A stretch of DNA of 64,000 nucleotides, taken from NCBI RefSeq assembly GCF_900177615.1, contig NZ_FXAP01000001.1, forward strand, positions 254,825 to 318,824. Direction: 5' to 3'. This document shows, piece after piece, positions 46,235-55,800 of the stretch. A model generated the notes under the pieces. It was not told the DNA's origin, did no database searches, and saw nothing but the letters and a program-made list of their open reading frames with translations. This DNA comes from Plantibacter flavus. Its GTDB lineage: Bacteria; Actinomycetota; Actinomycetes; Actinomycetales; Microbacteriaceae. The stretch's first letter is position 1. Each line of letters starts with the position of its first letter. The position numbers and the translations under genes were made by a program.

Positions 46235-47191
46235 GTGACCCGTGTCCCAGCGCCGCTCGCGCTCCTCATCGCCGTCGTCAGCGGTGCCTTCATCGCGGTG
46301 CAGGCCCGGTTGAACGGCGAGCTCGGAGCGCGACTCGGTGACGGGTTCACCGCAGCTGCGATCTCGTTCGGCGGCGGCTTGGTCATCCTCACTGTCGGGC
46401 TGGCGGTCTCCCGCACCGGCCGTCAGGGGCTCTCCACGGTTGCCAGTGCCGTCCGACGCAGGGAGATGCCCTGGTGGACGGTGCTCGGCGGCTGCGCAGG
46501 CGCGTTCCTCGTGCTCTCGCAGGGGCTCACCGCCGCCACGCTCGGCGTCGCCCTCTTCACGGTCGCGGTCGTCGCCGGCCAGACCGCGAGCGGACTCGTG
46601 CTCGACCGGATCGGCTTCGGCCCGGGAGGCGTCGTCGGGTTCAGTGTGCAGCGCGTCCTCGGGGCGGTCGTCGCCCTCATCGCAGTCGGCGTCGCGGTCT
46701 CGGGCGAGCTCGGCGGGAGCATCCCACTCGGCCTGCTCGTCCTCCCGCTCCTGGCCGGCATCGGGATCGGCTGGCAGCAGGCGGTCAACGGCCGCGTGAA
46801 GATGCGGGCACAGAGCACGCTCGCCGCCACGTTCATCAACTTCATCGTCGGGACGGTCGTGCTGGTCATCGCCGCCGTGCTGCACGCGGTCATCGTCGCG
46901 CCTCCCGGTCCGCTCCCGGGGGAGTGGTGGCTCTACCTCGGCGGGCCGATCGGCTGCGTGTTCATCGCCGTGGCGGCCTTCCTCGTGCAGCACACGGGCG
47001 TGCTCATCCTCGGGCTCGGAACGGTGGCCGGTCAGACCCTGAGCGCGCTCGCGCTGGACGTGCTGCTGCCCACCGACGACGGCGGCGTGCATGTCGCGAC
47101 CGTCATCGGGACACTCCTCGCGTTCGCCGCCGTGGCGATCGCATCGGCGCGGTTCAGGCGTCGTCCCACGGCATCGTCCTCCGCCGACTGA
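46235..47191 (+). CDS. DMT-superfamily transporter, YdcZ/DUF606 type
   Basis: 318 residues from a GTG at 46235 with GGAAGGAA upstream. About ten membrane helices arranged as two similar halves; the second half repeats GSIPLGLLVLPLLAGIGIGWQQAVNGRV after the first half's ALLIAVVSGAFIAVQARLNGEL, the internal duplication typical of DUF606 proteins. Substrate unknown. The longer frame overlaps the tRNA hairpin and is rejected. Confidence 0.83.
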   Translation: MTRVPAPLALLIAVVSGAFIAVQARLNGELGARLGDGFTAAAISFGGGLVILTVGLAVSRTGRQGLSTVASAVRRREMPWWTVLGGCAGAFLVLSQGLTAATLGVALFTVAVVAGQTASGLVLDRIGFGPGGVVGFSVQRVLGAVVALIAVGVAVSGELGGSIPLGLLVLPLLAGIGIGWQQAVNGRVKMRAQSTLAATFINFIVGTVVLVIAAVLHAVIVAPPGPLPGEWWLYLGGPIGCVFIAVAAFLVQHTGVLILGLGTVAGQTLSALALDVLLPTDDGGVHVATVIGTLLAFAAVAIASARFRRRPTASSSAD

Positions 47192-47233
47192 GTCGAGCCG
47201 TCGAGTCGTCGGATGCCGTGAGTGACTCCGTCC

Positions 47234-47782
47234 TCAGGGCATGGAGCTGAGGTGCGCCTTCGCGTTGATCGTCTTCCGGCGCCCCGTGCGAGCGTTACCC
47301 GGCTTCCCTCCGACGTACAGCCAGCCGAGGAGCTCCTCGCCCTTCTTCAGGCCGTGTGCCTTCCGGACCGCTTTGGCGCGAGTGGCGCCGCCGGTGCGCC
47401 AGAACACGCCCCACCCGGCGTCGTCGAGCAGGAGGCTGACCATGTGGGCCACTCCGGCCGCGACCGCCTCCTGCTCCCAGGCGGGCACCTTCGACTTCTT
47501 CACGCTCACGACGACCGCGAGCAACAGGGGCGCGCGGAGCGGCTTCGTCGAGGGCTTCGAGTCGCCCTCCGCCTTCGCGAGCGCCCGGCCGAGCTTCACC
47601 CGGTCGTCGCCGCGGAGGGTGATGACCCGCCACGGACGCAGGGCACTGTGGTCGGCCACCCGACCGGCGGCCCCGAGGACCTCGAGGAGTTCCGCGTCAC
47701 TCGGAGCGACGTCGGTGACCTTGGACCACGAACGGCGCCCGGCGACGGCAGCGAGGACCGGGCGCTCGACCGGTTCGGTCAC
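47234..47782 (-). CDS. Nitroreductase-family oxidoreductase
   Basis: 182 residues. FMN-binding nitroreductase-type features: AAVAGRRSWSKVTDVAPSDAEL at the N-terminus, SALRPWRVITLRGDD, and VFWRTGGATRAKAVRKAHGLKKGEELLGWLYVG at the end. The GTG at 47782 overlaps the msrB stop by four bases, so the two are coupled; a longer in-frame reading lies within msrB and is rejected. Pairing with msrB suggests a redox or detoxification role. Confidence 0.85.
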   Translation of the reverse strand: MTEPVERPVLAAVAGRRSWSKVTDVAPSDAELLEVLGAAGRVADHSALRPWRVITLRGDDRVKLGRALAKAEGDSKPSTKPLRAPLLLAVVVSVKKSKVPAWEQEAVAAGVAHMVSLLLDDAGWGVFWRTGGATRAKAVRKAHGLKKGEELLGWLYVGGKPGNARTGRRKTINAKAHLSSMP

Positions 47783-48198
47783 TCCGTCGGCTCGGCGGTG
47801 TCGGCCGCGGCGAAGTTGAGCGCGATCGAGTTCATGCAGTAGCGGTCGCCGGTGGGCGTCCCGAAGCCGTCGTCGAACACATGGCCAAGGTGCGAGCCGC
47901 AGTTGGCGCACCGGACCTCGGTGCGCACCATGCCGAGGGTGCGGTCCTCGATGAGCTGCACCGCCTCGGGGTTCACGGACTCGTAGAAGCTCGGCCATCC
48001 GCAGCCGGAATCGAACTTGGTACCGCTCTTGAAGAGTTCGGCGTTACAGGCGGCACAGGTGTAGAGGCCCGCGCGCGACTCGTCGAGGAGCTCACCCGTC
48101 CAGGCCCGTTCGGTCGCCGCTCCGCGGAGGACCTGATACTGCTCCGGCGTGAGTTCCTCGCGCCACTGCTCATCGGTCTTCGACACGTCGTACGTCAT
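47779..48198 (-). CDS. msrB: Peptide-methionine (R)-S-oxide reductase
   Basis: 139 residues. Reduces methionine-R-sulfoxide in proteins. Two zinc CxxC pairs (YTCAACNAELF and VRCANCGSHLGH), the FDSGCGWPSFYESV segment and the catalytic Cys in DRYCMNSIALNF are all present. The upstream gene of an msrB-nitroreductase operon. Confidence 0.96.
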   Translation of the reverse strand: MTYDVSKTDEQWREELTPEQYQVLRGAATERAWTGELLDESRAGLYTCAACNAELFKSGTKFDSGCGWPSFYESVNPEAVQLIEDRTLGMVRTEVRCANCGSHLGHVFDDGFGTPTGDRYCMNSIALNFAAADTAEPTE

Positions 48199-48421
48199 GC
48201 TGCTCCATTCGTCTCGGTCATCCTACGTGCGGGGCTGCCTCGTGCATGCGGCTCCCGACGTATTCCATAACACTGCACCGAGCCTGATCCTTCCCGGTGA
48301 ACGTCGGCCCTCGCCGGGGTGGATGCGGCCCGGCGGGCATCGGCTGAATAGACTTGGACGGCGGCGGACCGGAGCATGACTCCACGGTCGCCGCATCGGC
48401 ACCGATCGGCAGGAGATGAGC

Positions 48422-48724
48422 ATGCAGCCAGCGTCGCGCACGCCTGCCGATGACGACGCGTCGACGCCGACGGGAGGCCTCGACCAGCGCGAGCTCGAGA
48501 TCCTCGAGTTCGAGTCCCACTGGATGCAGCACGTCGGGGCCAAGGAGGCCGCCATCCGCGACCGCTTCGCCCTGTCCCCGGCCCGGTACTATCAACTGCT
48601 CGGCGCGCTCATCGACTCGCCGTCCGCCCTCGCCCACGACCCCATGCTGATCAAGCGGCTGCAGCGCACCCGCGACGCCCGACTCTCGGCGCGAGGAGCC
48701 TCGGCTCCCCGCACCGACGGCTGA
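48422..48724 (+). CDS. DUF3263 protein
   Basis: 100 residues, start ATG 48422 chosen because AGGAG lies 6 bases upstream (an ATG at 48416 would overlap it). The DUF3263 core is clear: ELEILEFESHWMQHVGAKEAAIRDRFALSPARYYQLLGALI, a small helical, HTH-like unit. Function unknown. It is 21 bases before the LytR_C gene, an order common in actinobacteria. Confidence 0.85.
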   Translation: MQPASRTPADDDASTPTGGLDQRELEILEFESHWMQHVGAKEAAIRDRFALSPARYYQLLGALIDSPSALAHDPMLIKRLQRTRDARLSARGASAPRTDG

Positions 48725-48745
48725 GCAGCTCTCGGAGACCACACC

Positions 48746-49318
48746 ATGGCTGAATCCTTCCCGCCCGACCGCTTCGACGAGGTCCCCGACCTCAAGCGCG
48801 TCGGCGCGCACCGTGCCCCTGCTCCCAAGGGACGCGGCTGGATCGCCTTCCTCGTCGCCGTCGTCGCCACGCTCGTCCTCGTGGGGGTCGGCACCTTCGC
48901 CCTCTTCGGGCTGAACGACCGGATCGACTTCTTCGGCGGCTCGCAGAGCCCGAGCGCCACGCCCACGCCGACCCCCACCCCGACCGAGGTGGCCCCCGTC
49001 GTCGACCCCGCGGCCAGCATCCTCGTCCTGAACGGCACACCCACCGCCGGCCTGGCCGCATCGGCGGCGGCAGCGATCACGGCCGCCGGCTTCACGCAGC
49101 AGATCCCGACGAGCGACGCCAGCACGGAGGACGTCACGGCGAGCGGCGTCTACTACCAGGATCCGTCGCAGGAGGGCGTCGCCCGCGCCATCGCGAACGC
49201 GCTCGGCGGCATCCCGATCCAGATCACGGACACGTACGCGATCCCCGTCGAGGAGGGCGAGGCACCGGTCCTCCGCATCGTCGTCGTGGTCGGCGCGGAC
49301 TACCAGCCGGCCGCCTGA
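48746..49318 (+). CDS. LytR C-terminal domain membrane protein
   Basis: 190 residues. Cytoplasmic N-terminus (1-28), one membrane helix (about 31-54), a Thr/Pro linker (TPTPTPTPTEV) and a LytR_C domain (ASILVLNGTPTAGLAASAAAAI to the end). Such proteins sit outside the membrane and are linked to wall-polymer attachment, but lack the LCP catalytic domain. Probably one operon with DUF3263. Confidence 0.87.
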   Translation: MAESFPPDRFDEVPDLKRVGAHRAPAPKGRGWIAFLVAVVATLVLVGVGTFALFGLNDRIDFFGGSQSPSATPTPTPTPTEVAPVVDPAASILVLNGTPTAGLAASAAAAITAAGFTQQIPTSDASTEDVTASGVYYQDPSQEGVARAIANALGGIPIQITDTYAIPVEEGEAPVLRIVVVVGADYQPAA

Positions 49319-49603
49319 GCGCGGCTGGAGCGGGTCGATCGTGCAGGTCGCCGGCACGCCGTGTTTCCGGAGTGTTTCCTCCATGTTGAGTTGTCGTATC
49401 ACTCCGCCCCGTTTGTCGATTTTGGGGTGAGTCCGCGCGGTGCTCCGGATTAGTATCTGGAATTGGCCGCTCATCCCGTCCCGTCTCGACTCGCCCCCGG
49501 GTCCGCTTCGGCGCAGGGTGGTCACCGGGGTCCCGATCCCGGATGGCAGGTCCGGGTCCGGCAACAGTCGGTGCCTGCGAGCACGCAGCAATGGGAGTAT
49601 GAA
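49319..49603 (+). other. Gene-free leader of the cold-shock gene
   Basis: 285 bases without an open frame of note. GC-rich complementary stretches (CCGGGGTCCCGATCCCGG and GGTCCGGGTCCGG around 49525-49564) could fold near the start codon, as expected for a temperature-sensing cold-shock leader. TAGTAT at 49451-49456 is a possible -10, without a clear -35. Confidence 0.4.
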
Positions 49604-49807
49604 ATGGCGAACGGAACCGTCAAGTGGTTCAACGCTGAGAAGGGCTTCGGCTTCATCACGGTCGACGACGGCGGACAGGATGTCTTCGTCCACTACTCGG
49701 CGATCGACATGAGCGGCTACAAGTCCTTGGAAGAGGGCCAGGCGGTCGTCTTCGAGGTCGGCACTGGAGCAAAGGGGCCCCAGGCCGAGGGTGTGCGCCT
49801 GGCGTAG
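49604..49807 (+). CDS. cspA: Cold-shock protein, CspA family
   Basis: A 67-residue single cold-shock domain: [18 protein letters not shown] (RNP1) and DVFVHYSAI (RNP2). It acts as an RNA chaperone. GGGAG at 49593-49597 sets the ATG at 49604. Standalone, with a long leader upstream and the groEL promoter downstream. Confidence 0.96.
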   Translation: MANGTVKWFNAEKGFGFITVDDGGQDVFVHYSAIDMSGYKSLEEGQAVVFEVGTGAKGPQAEGVRLA

Positions 49808-49916
49808 CCGCTGATCAGGCACGCGATTCCTGCGACGCCGTCCACTTCGGTGGGCGGCGTCGTTCGCCGTTCCAGGGCTGTTCCCGGGAGTTCGCTCAGG
49901 GCTCCGGTGCTCACTT

Positions 49917-49937
49917 GCACTCCCACCCCCTGAGTGC
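49917..49937. promoter_or_regulatory. First (shorter) CIRCE element inside the groEL promoter
   Basis: GCACTC, exactly 9 bases, GAGTGC: the core of the HrcA operator with its exact spacing. It lies between -35 TTGCAC (49915-49920) and -10 CAGAAT (49938-49943, 17-base spacer), so bound HrcA would block polymerase directly. Confidence 0.7.
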
Positions 49938-49947
49938 CAGAATCGAC

Positions 49948-51631
<1,684 letters not shown>

Positions 51632-51648
51632 GTCCCACAGCATCACCT

Positions 51649-51681
51649 GCGCAGGGCGTCTCCTTCGGGAGGCGCCCTGCG
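51649..51681 (+). terminator. groEL terminator
   Basis: Stem GCGCAGGGCG with CTCC, loop TTCG, then GGAG and CGCCCTGCG, followed by GTCGTTT. A stable UUCG-loop hairpin. Confidence 0.85.
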
Positions 51682-51792
51682 TCGTTTCCGGCACGGCCGT
51701 GTCAGACACGACGATTCCGGAGAGGCACAATCGTTGTGCGGTCGACACCGCAGAACAGTGATCCGGTTTTGTCGTGTCTCTAGGCTGGAGCC

Positions 51793-52917
51793 ATGACACG
51801 ACTCGGGGGAGCCGCGGCCATCGCCGCCACCATCTTGCTGCTGACCGCTTGTGCGACCGGACCGACGGGGAACACGACGTCCGTGGCCTCGACGTCGCCG
51901 TCCGCATCACCGACGGCGACACCCGCGCCGTCCTGGCCGCAGGCCCTCATCGACACGAGCTGCGAGGAGCTCGTCCCGCAGGCGGTTGTGGACGCGACGT
52001 TCGGTGTCCCGCTGGCTGCCGGAGCGACCGATCCCGCCCGTGCACTGTTCGGAACGTTTTACCAGACGGCCTCCGAGTATGCCGGAGGCCTGTCCTGCGA
52101 ATGGGGTGCCATCGACCCGGCCGCCCCGACCGAGGACCGGAACGGCTCCGGCGGACCGGACAACTGGCTCGCCGTGGCCGTCGACATCGTTCCGCGCGCC
52201 GCCGGGGTGGCCGAGCGGATCGCATCCGACCTCAACGGGTCCGTGCCGACGGCGGATCCCACCGGAGCCTGCGACTTCGGGTTGTGCACCGCCGACATGC
52301 TGATCGGGGAGTACTGGGTGAACGTCGTCGCGGTTTCCTACGCGGACTCCTACCTTCCTCCGACCGCCGCACAGCAGGCGCTCTTCGACCAGGTCGCGGC
52401 GGTCGTCGGCGGCCTCGGTGAGAGCGCGGAGCCGATGCTGCCTCCGGAGAGTGCCGCCTGGGCGAGTGAGTGCGCTCAGATCGTGTCCACCGAGACGCTC
52501 GAATCCGCCCTCGATCTCACCTCACCGACCTGGGAGCCGAGCTTCAGCTATCGATCCAGCAACCTCGCGTATGGCGCCGTGCTCGTCGCGGGCGGGCAGA
52601 CCTGCGGGTTCGGCGGCGCGGAGTCAGGCCGAACGGGATCGATCAACACCCTTCCCGGCGCTGGACCCGCATTCGCGGAGTCGTTGGCGCTCGCTCGAAC
52701 CGCGCCCGAGGTGTCGGTCGTCGAGATCGACGGGCTTCCGGTCGACAGCGCCTTCGTGCGCGTCAATCCGCTGGTCACCGATCGTGCGGAACTCGAGCTC
52801 AACCTGCGCGGGACCTGGGTCACGATCACGGTCGGTGGGGCATCGATGTTGGGAGACGGGTCGCTCACCGCCACGGAACGGGTCATCGCGCTGGCGACGG
52901 CCATGGCGGCGGCCTGA
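51793..52917 (+). CDS. Secreted lipoprotein with two similar halves, unknown function
   Basis: 374 residues. Lipobox LLLTACATG (Cys20), then a Ser/Thr/Pro linker (about 24-46). The mature part seems to repeat one design: CEELVPQAVVDATFGVPL with a later LSCEWGA in the first half and CAQIVSTETLESALDLT with QTCGFGG in the second. The Cys pairs are likely disulfides. It resembles DUF3558-like actinobacterial lipoproteins loosely, but I cannot assign a family. Confidence 0.7.
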   Translation: MTRLGGAAAIAATILLLTACATGPTGNTTSVASTSPSASPTATPAPSWPQALIDTSCEELVPQAVVDATFGVPLAAGATDPARALFGTFYQTASEYAGGLSCEWGAIDPAAPTEDRNGSGGPDNWLAVAVDIVPRAAGVAERIASDLNGSVPTADPTGACDFGLCTADMLIGEYWVNVVAVSYADSYLPPTAAQQALFDQVAAVVGGLGESAEPMLPPESAAWASECAQIVSTETLESALDLTSPTWEPSFSYRSSNLAYGAVLVAGGQTCGFGGAESGRTGSINTLPGAGPAFAESLALARTAPEVSVVEIDGLPVDSAFVRVNPLVTDRAELELNLRGTWVTITVGGASMLGDGSLTATERVIALATAMAAA

Positions 52918-52951
52918 CGTCGATCGAGTCGTTCCGGCCGCCGCCGGAGCT

Positions 52952-53242
52952 TCACCCGCTGAACATGCTCGCGTTCGCCCGCTCGATCTCGGCGTACTGT
53001 GTGCCCGCGACGGCGAGCGCTCGGCTGATCTCGCCGAGGTTCTCCTCGACCTGACGCTGGGTGCCCCTCCATCGCTCGACGACACCGTGGAACGCGGCCG
53101 CCGCAGCCCCGGCCCATTGGCCGTCGAGCGCCGCCAGCTGTGTATGCAGGCGGGCGACCTCGTTCTGGATCTGCTCGATCGTGACGCGCGCCGCCGTGGA
53201 GGCGCGCTCGACCGCGTCGCTGTCGACCTGGAAAGTGGCCAT
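52952..53242 (-). CDS. WXG100-family (EsxA-like) secreted protein
   Basis: 96 residues, a helical hairpin with the WxG-type turn at LDGQWAGAAAAAF (W at about 43) and the typical length. Late YAEIERANASMF could hold the YxxxD/E export signal (YAEIE). Such proteins leave by type VII secretion, but no ESX component is in the window. Convergent with the lipoprotein gene and about 150 bases from the kinase gene. Confidence 0.85.
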   Translation of the reverse strand: MATFQVDSDAVERASTAARVTIEQIQNEVARLHTQLAALDGQWAGAAAAAFHGVVERWRGTQRQVEENLGEISRALAVAGTQYAEIERANASMFSG

Positions 53243-53395
53243 CGGGAACTCCGTTCGTCCGGGCGATGCCTATCATCGCCGCTACCGAGACGGTAGGTGC
53301 TCGCGACCGGCCGCAACCAGCGAGGACGGCCTCCGGCACGCACTCCGGAGCAGGCCGGAGCCTGTGGAGGAGGGTCGAGGCGGTCCGCTGCCGGG

Positions 53396-55054
53396 TCAGG
53401 CCGGAGGACCCGCGATGACGATTGGGCTCGTGGCCGCCGACGGCGCAAGCGGCAGGATGACGCGGAACGTCGCGCCACCACCGGGGGTCTCGGTCACGTC
53501 GACCGTGCCACCGTGCGCCGCGACGATGGACGCGACGATCGCCAGTCCGAGGCCGCTGCCGCCCGTCTCGCGGGTCCGCGAACTGTCCGCGCGCCAGAAA
53601 CGCTGGAAGATCTTCTCGCGGATCTGTGGCGGGATGCCCTCGCCGTGGTCGACGATGGCGATGCTTGCGGTCCCTGCGCGGGCGTCCGTCCCCACCGCGA
53701 GCTCGATCGGGCTGTCGGCGGGCGTGAAGCGCAGGGCGTTTCCGATGAGGTTCGTGACGACCTGCCGGATCTTGTTCTCCTCGCCGAGGACGATCGGCGG
53801 CACGGCCAGGGTCAGTGGTTCGGCGATGGGCTTCGTATCGGGCGTGGTGGCGTCGCCGGAGGGCTTCGGCCGACGCCGGAAGCGGTTGAACGTCGCGCCG
53901 AAGATCGGCCCGGTCGAGTTCGTCTGGGCCGGTGCGTCGGCGGGGGACTCGCCGGTCGTCTCGGAAGCATCGTCGTCGACGGCTCGCGCCATGCGTTCGT
54001 CGCGGACCACCTGGACCGTGCGCCCGGGGGCCTGTGCGGTGGTGTCGAGGGCGGCGTCGCGGGCGATCGGGAGCAAATCGACGGGGGCGACGTTCAGCGG
54101 TCGCGTCTCATCGAGGCGGGCGAGCTGGAGGAGGTCCTCGACGAGCGCACCCATGCGGATGGCCTCCTTCTCGATGCGCTCCATGGCCTGCGCCACGTCC
54201 TGCGGCGTCTGGAGGGCACCCATCCGGTAGAGCTCGGCGTAGCCCCGCACGGAGACGAGCGGGGTGCGCAGTTCGTGACTCGCGTCGCCGACGAAGTTCC
54301 GCATCTGCTCGATGGTCTTCCCGCGATCCGAGTACGCGCGGTCGATGCGAGCCAGCATCGTGTTGAGCGATCGGCTGAGTCGCCCCACCTCGGTGTTCGG
54401 CGTCGAGCCCGCGAGTCGCTGGCTGAAGTCGCCGTCGGCGAACGCGGCGGCCGTCCGTTCCACCTGTCGGAGTGGTTCGAAGGTGCCCGTCACCAGCCAC
54501 CGGGTGAGGAGCGCTCCGACCACGATGATGAGCACCCCGAGGACGAAGAAGATCGTGAGGTAGGTCGCGATCGTGTTGTCGGTGCCCTGCATCGAGATGG
54601 CGACCCATGCCGCTCCCGTGCGGAACCCGTCGAGGGTGACCGGGACGGAGACCGCGTGGTACACGATCGTGCCGCTCGCGTTGGTGGTCGTGTAGATCTG
54701 GGTCCCGCTCGCGGCGACGTCGTTCGCGCTGAGGTGCGCCGGGTGTTCGGGAGCGATGCTGTCATCCCACCCGGACGAGGCCCGGAGTTCCCCGTTCGTG
54801 TCGTACACGGCGACGAACAGCGTCGAGGGGGCGTCGAGCTGGAGCTGCCCGTCCTCGGAGATCTCACCGACGATCTTGCCCTTGGCGGCAGTGATCAGAC
54901 TGTCGTTCGCCTGCTGGGTGAGGACCTCTTTGAGGAGCGGGGTCGTCCCCATGCCCGCGACGAGCAGACCGAAGGCGAGGACGAGCACCGTCACCCCGGT
55001 GATCTTCGTCCGGAGTGAGACGCTGCTCCACCAGGTGGACAGGGAATCGGCCAT
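53396..55054 (-). CDS. Two-component sensor histidine kinase (TrcS/PrrB-like)
   Basis: 552 residues. Two membrane helices (about 17-40 and 166-187) flank an extracytoplasmic sensor domain of about 125 residues; a HAMP domain follows (about 188-240). H-box FVGDASHELRTPLVSVRGYAE (His260), N-box KIRQVVTNLIGNALRF, and G-boxes VDHGEGIPPQ and GGSGLGLAIVASIV are intact. An unusual Pro/Ser/Asp-rich insert of about 60 residues (about 356-418) sits between the phospho-His domain and the ATPase N-box. Ten bases separate it from its regulator. Confidence 0.9.
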   Translation of the reverse strand: MADSLSTWWSSVSLRTKITGVTVLVLAFGLLVAGMGTTPLLKEVLTQQANDSLITAAKGKIVGEISEDGQLQLDAPSTLFVAVYDTNGELRASSGWDDSIAPEHPAHLSANDVAASGTQIYTTTNASGTIVYHAVSVPVTLDGFRTGAAWVAISMQGTDNTIATYLTIFFVLGVLIIVVGALLTRWLVTGTFEPLRQVERTAAAFADGDFSQRLAGSTPNTEVGRLSRSLNTMLARIDRAYSDRGKTIEQMRNFVGDASHELRTPLVSVRGYAELYRMGALQTPQDVAQAMERIEKEAIRMGALVEDLLQLARLDETRPLNVAPVDLLPIARDAALDTTAQAPGRTVQVVRDERMARAVDDDASETTGESPADAPAQTNSTGPIFGATFNRFRRRPKPSGDATTPDTKPIAEPLTLAVPPIVLGEENKIRQVVTNLIGNALRFTPADSPIELAVGTDARAGTASIAIVDHGEGIPPQIREKIFQRFWRADSSRTRETGGSGLGLAIVASIVAAHGGTVDVTETPGGGATFRVILPLAPSAATSPIVIAGPPA

Positions 55055-55064
55055 CGGGTGGGGG

Positions 55065-55754
55065 CTACGCCTTTCCGGCCTTGAGCATGTAGCCGAATCC
55101 GCGCTTGGTCTGGATGAGCGGCTCGCTGGAGAACTGGTCGAGCTTCCGGCGCAGGTAGGAGATGTAGCTCTCGACGATGCCGGCGTCGCCGTTGAAGTCG
55201 TACTCCCAGACGTGGTCGAGGATCTGGGCCTTCGACAGGACGCGGTTCGGGTTGAGCATGAGGTAGCGGAGGAGCTTGAACTCGGTCGGGCTGAGGTCGA
55301 TGGGGGTGTCGCCGACGAGGACCTCGTGGGTGTCCTGGTCCATCGTCAGCTCACCGGTGCGGATCACCGCATCCTCGTCGGCCTGCATCGTCCGGCGGAG
55401 GATGGCCTTGATGCGTGCCACGATCTCGTCGAGGCTGAAGGGCTTGGTGACGTAGTCGTCGCCGCCGACGGTGAGGCCCGTGATCTTGTCCTCGGTGTCG
55501 TCCTTCGCGGTGAGGAAGAGGATGGGCGCCGTGTAGCCGGCGCTGCGGAGGCGCTTGGTGACACCGAAACCGTTCATGTCCGGCAGCATCACGTCGAGGA
55601 TGATGAGGTCGGGCTCCTCCTCGAGGACCGCCGAGATGGCGGCTGCGCCGTTGCCCACGGCACGGACGGCGAAGCCGGCGAATCGCAGGCTGGTGGTGAG
55701 GAGGTCGCGGATGTTCGGTTCGTCGTCGACGATGAGGATGCGGGGTCCGGTCAT
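55065..55754 (-). CDS. OmpR-family response regulator (TrcR/TcrA-like)
   Basis: 229 residues. Receiver with ILIVDDEPNIRDLL, phospho-acceptor Asp in DLIILDVMLPDMNGFGV and Lys in YVTKPFSLDEIVARI; winged helix with LSPTEFKLLRYLMLNPNRVLSKAQIL and VESYISYLRRKLD. It precedes its kinase in the same transcript. An 11-base direct repeat just upstream (55772-55793) suggests autoregulation. Start ATG at 55754. Confidence 0.92.
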   Translation of the reverse strand: MTGPRILIVDDEPNIRDLLTTSLRFAGFAVRAVGNGAAAISAVLEEEPDLIILDVMLPDMNGFGVTKRLRSAGYTAPILFLTAKDDTEDKITGLTVGGDDYVTKPFSLDEIVARIKAILRRTMQADEDAVIRTGELTMDQDTHEVLVGDTPIDLSPTEFKLLRYLMLNPNRVLSKAQILDHVWEYDFNGDAGIVESYISYLRRKLDQFSSEPLIQTKRGFGYMLKAGKA

Positions 55755-55760
55755 GACACC

Positions 55761-55793
55761 ATTATCTGCACGTTTCTTGAGACTTTTCTGAGA
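55761..55793 (-). promoter_or_regulatory. Direct-repeat operator and -10 before the response regulator
   Basis: On the minus strand TCTCAGAAAAG and TCTCAAGAAAC are adjacent 11-base units (55793-55783, 55782-55772) matching at 8 of 11 positions, the spacing used by OmpR-family regulators. GATAAT (55766-55761) follows as a possible -10. All this fits in the 46-base gap after the helicase gene and includes a rare AT-rich patch. Confidence 0.55.
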
Positions 55794-55800
55794 GCGTGAT

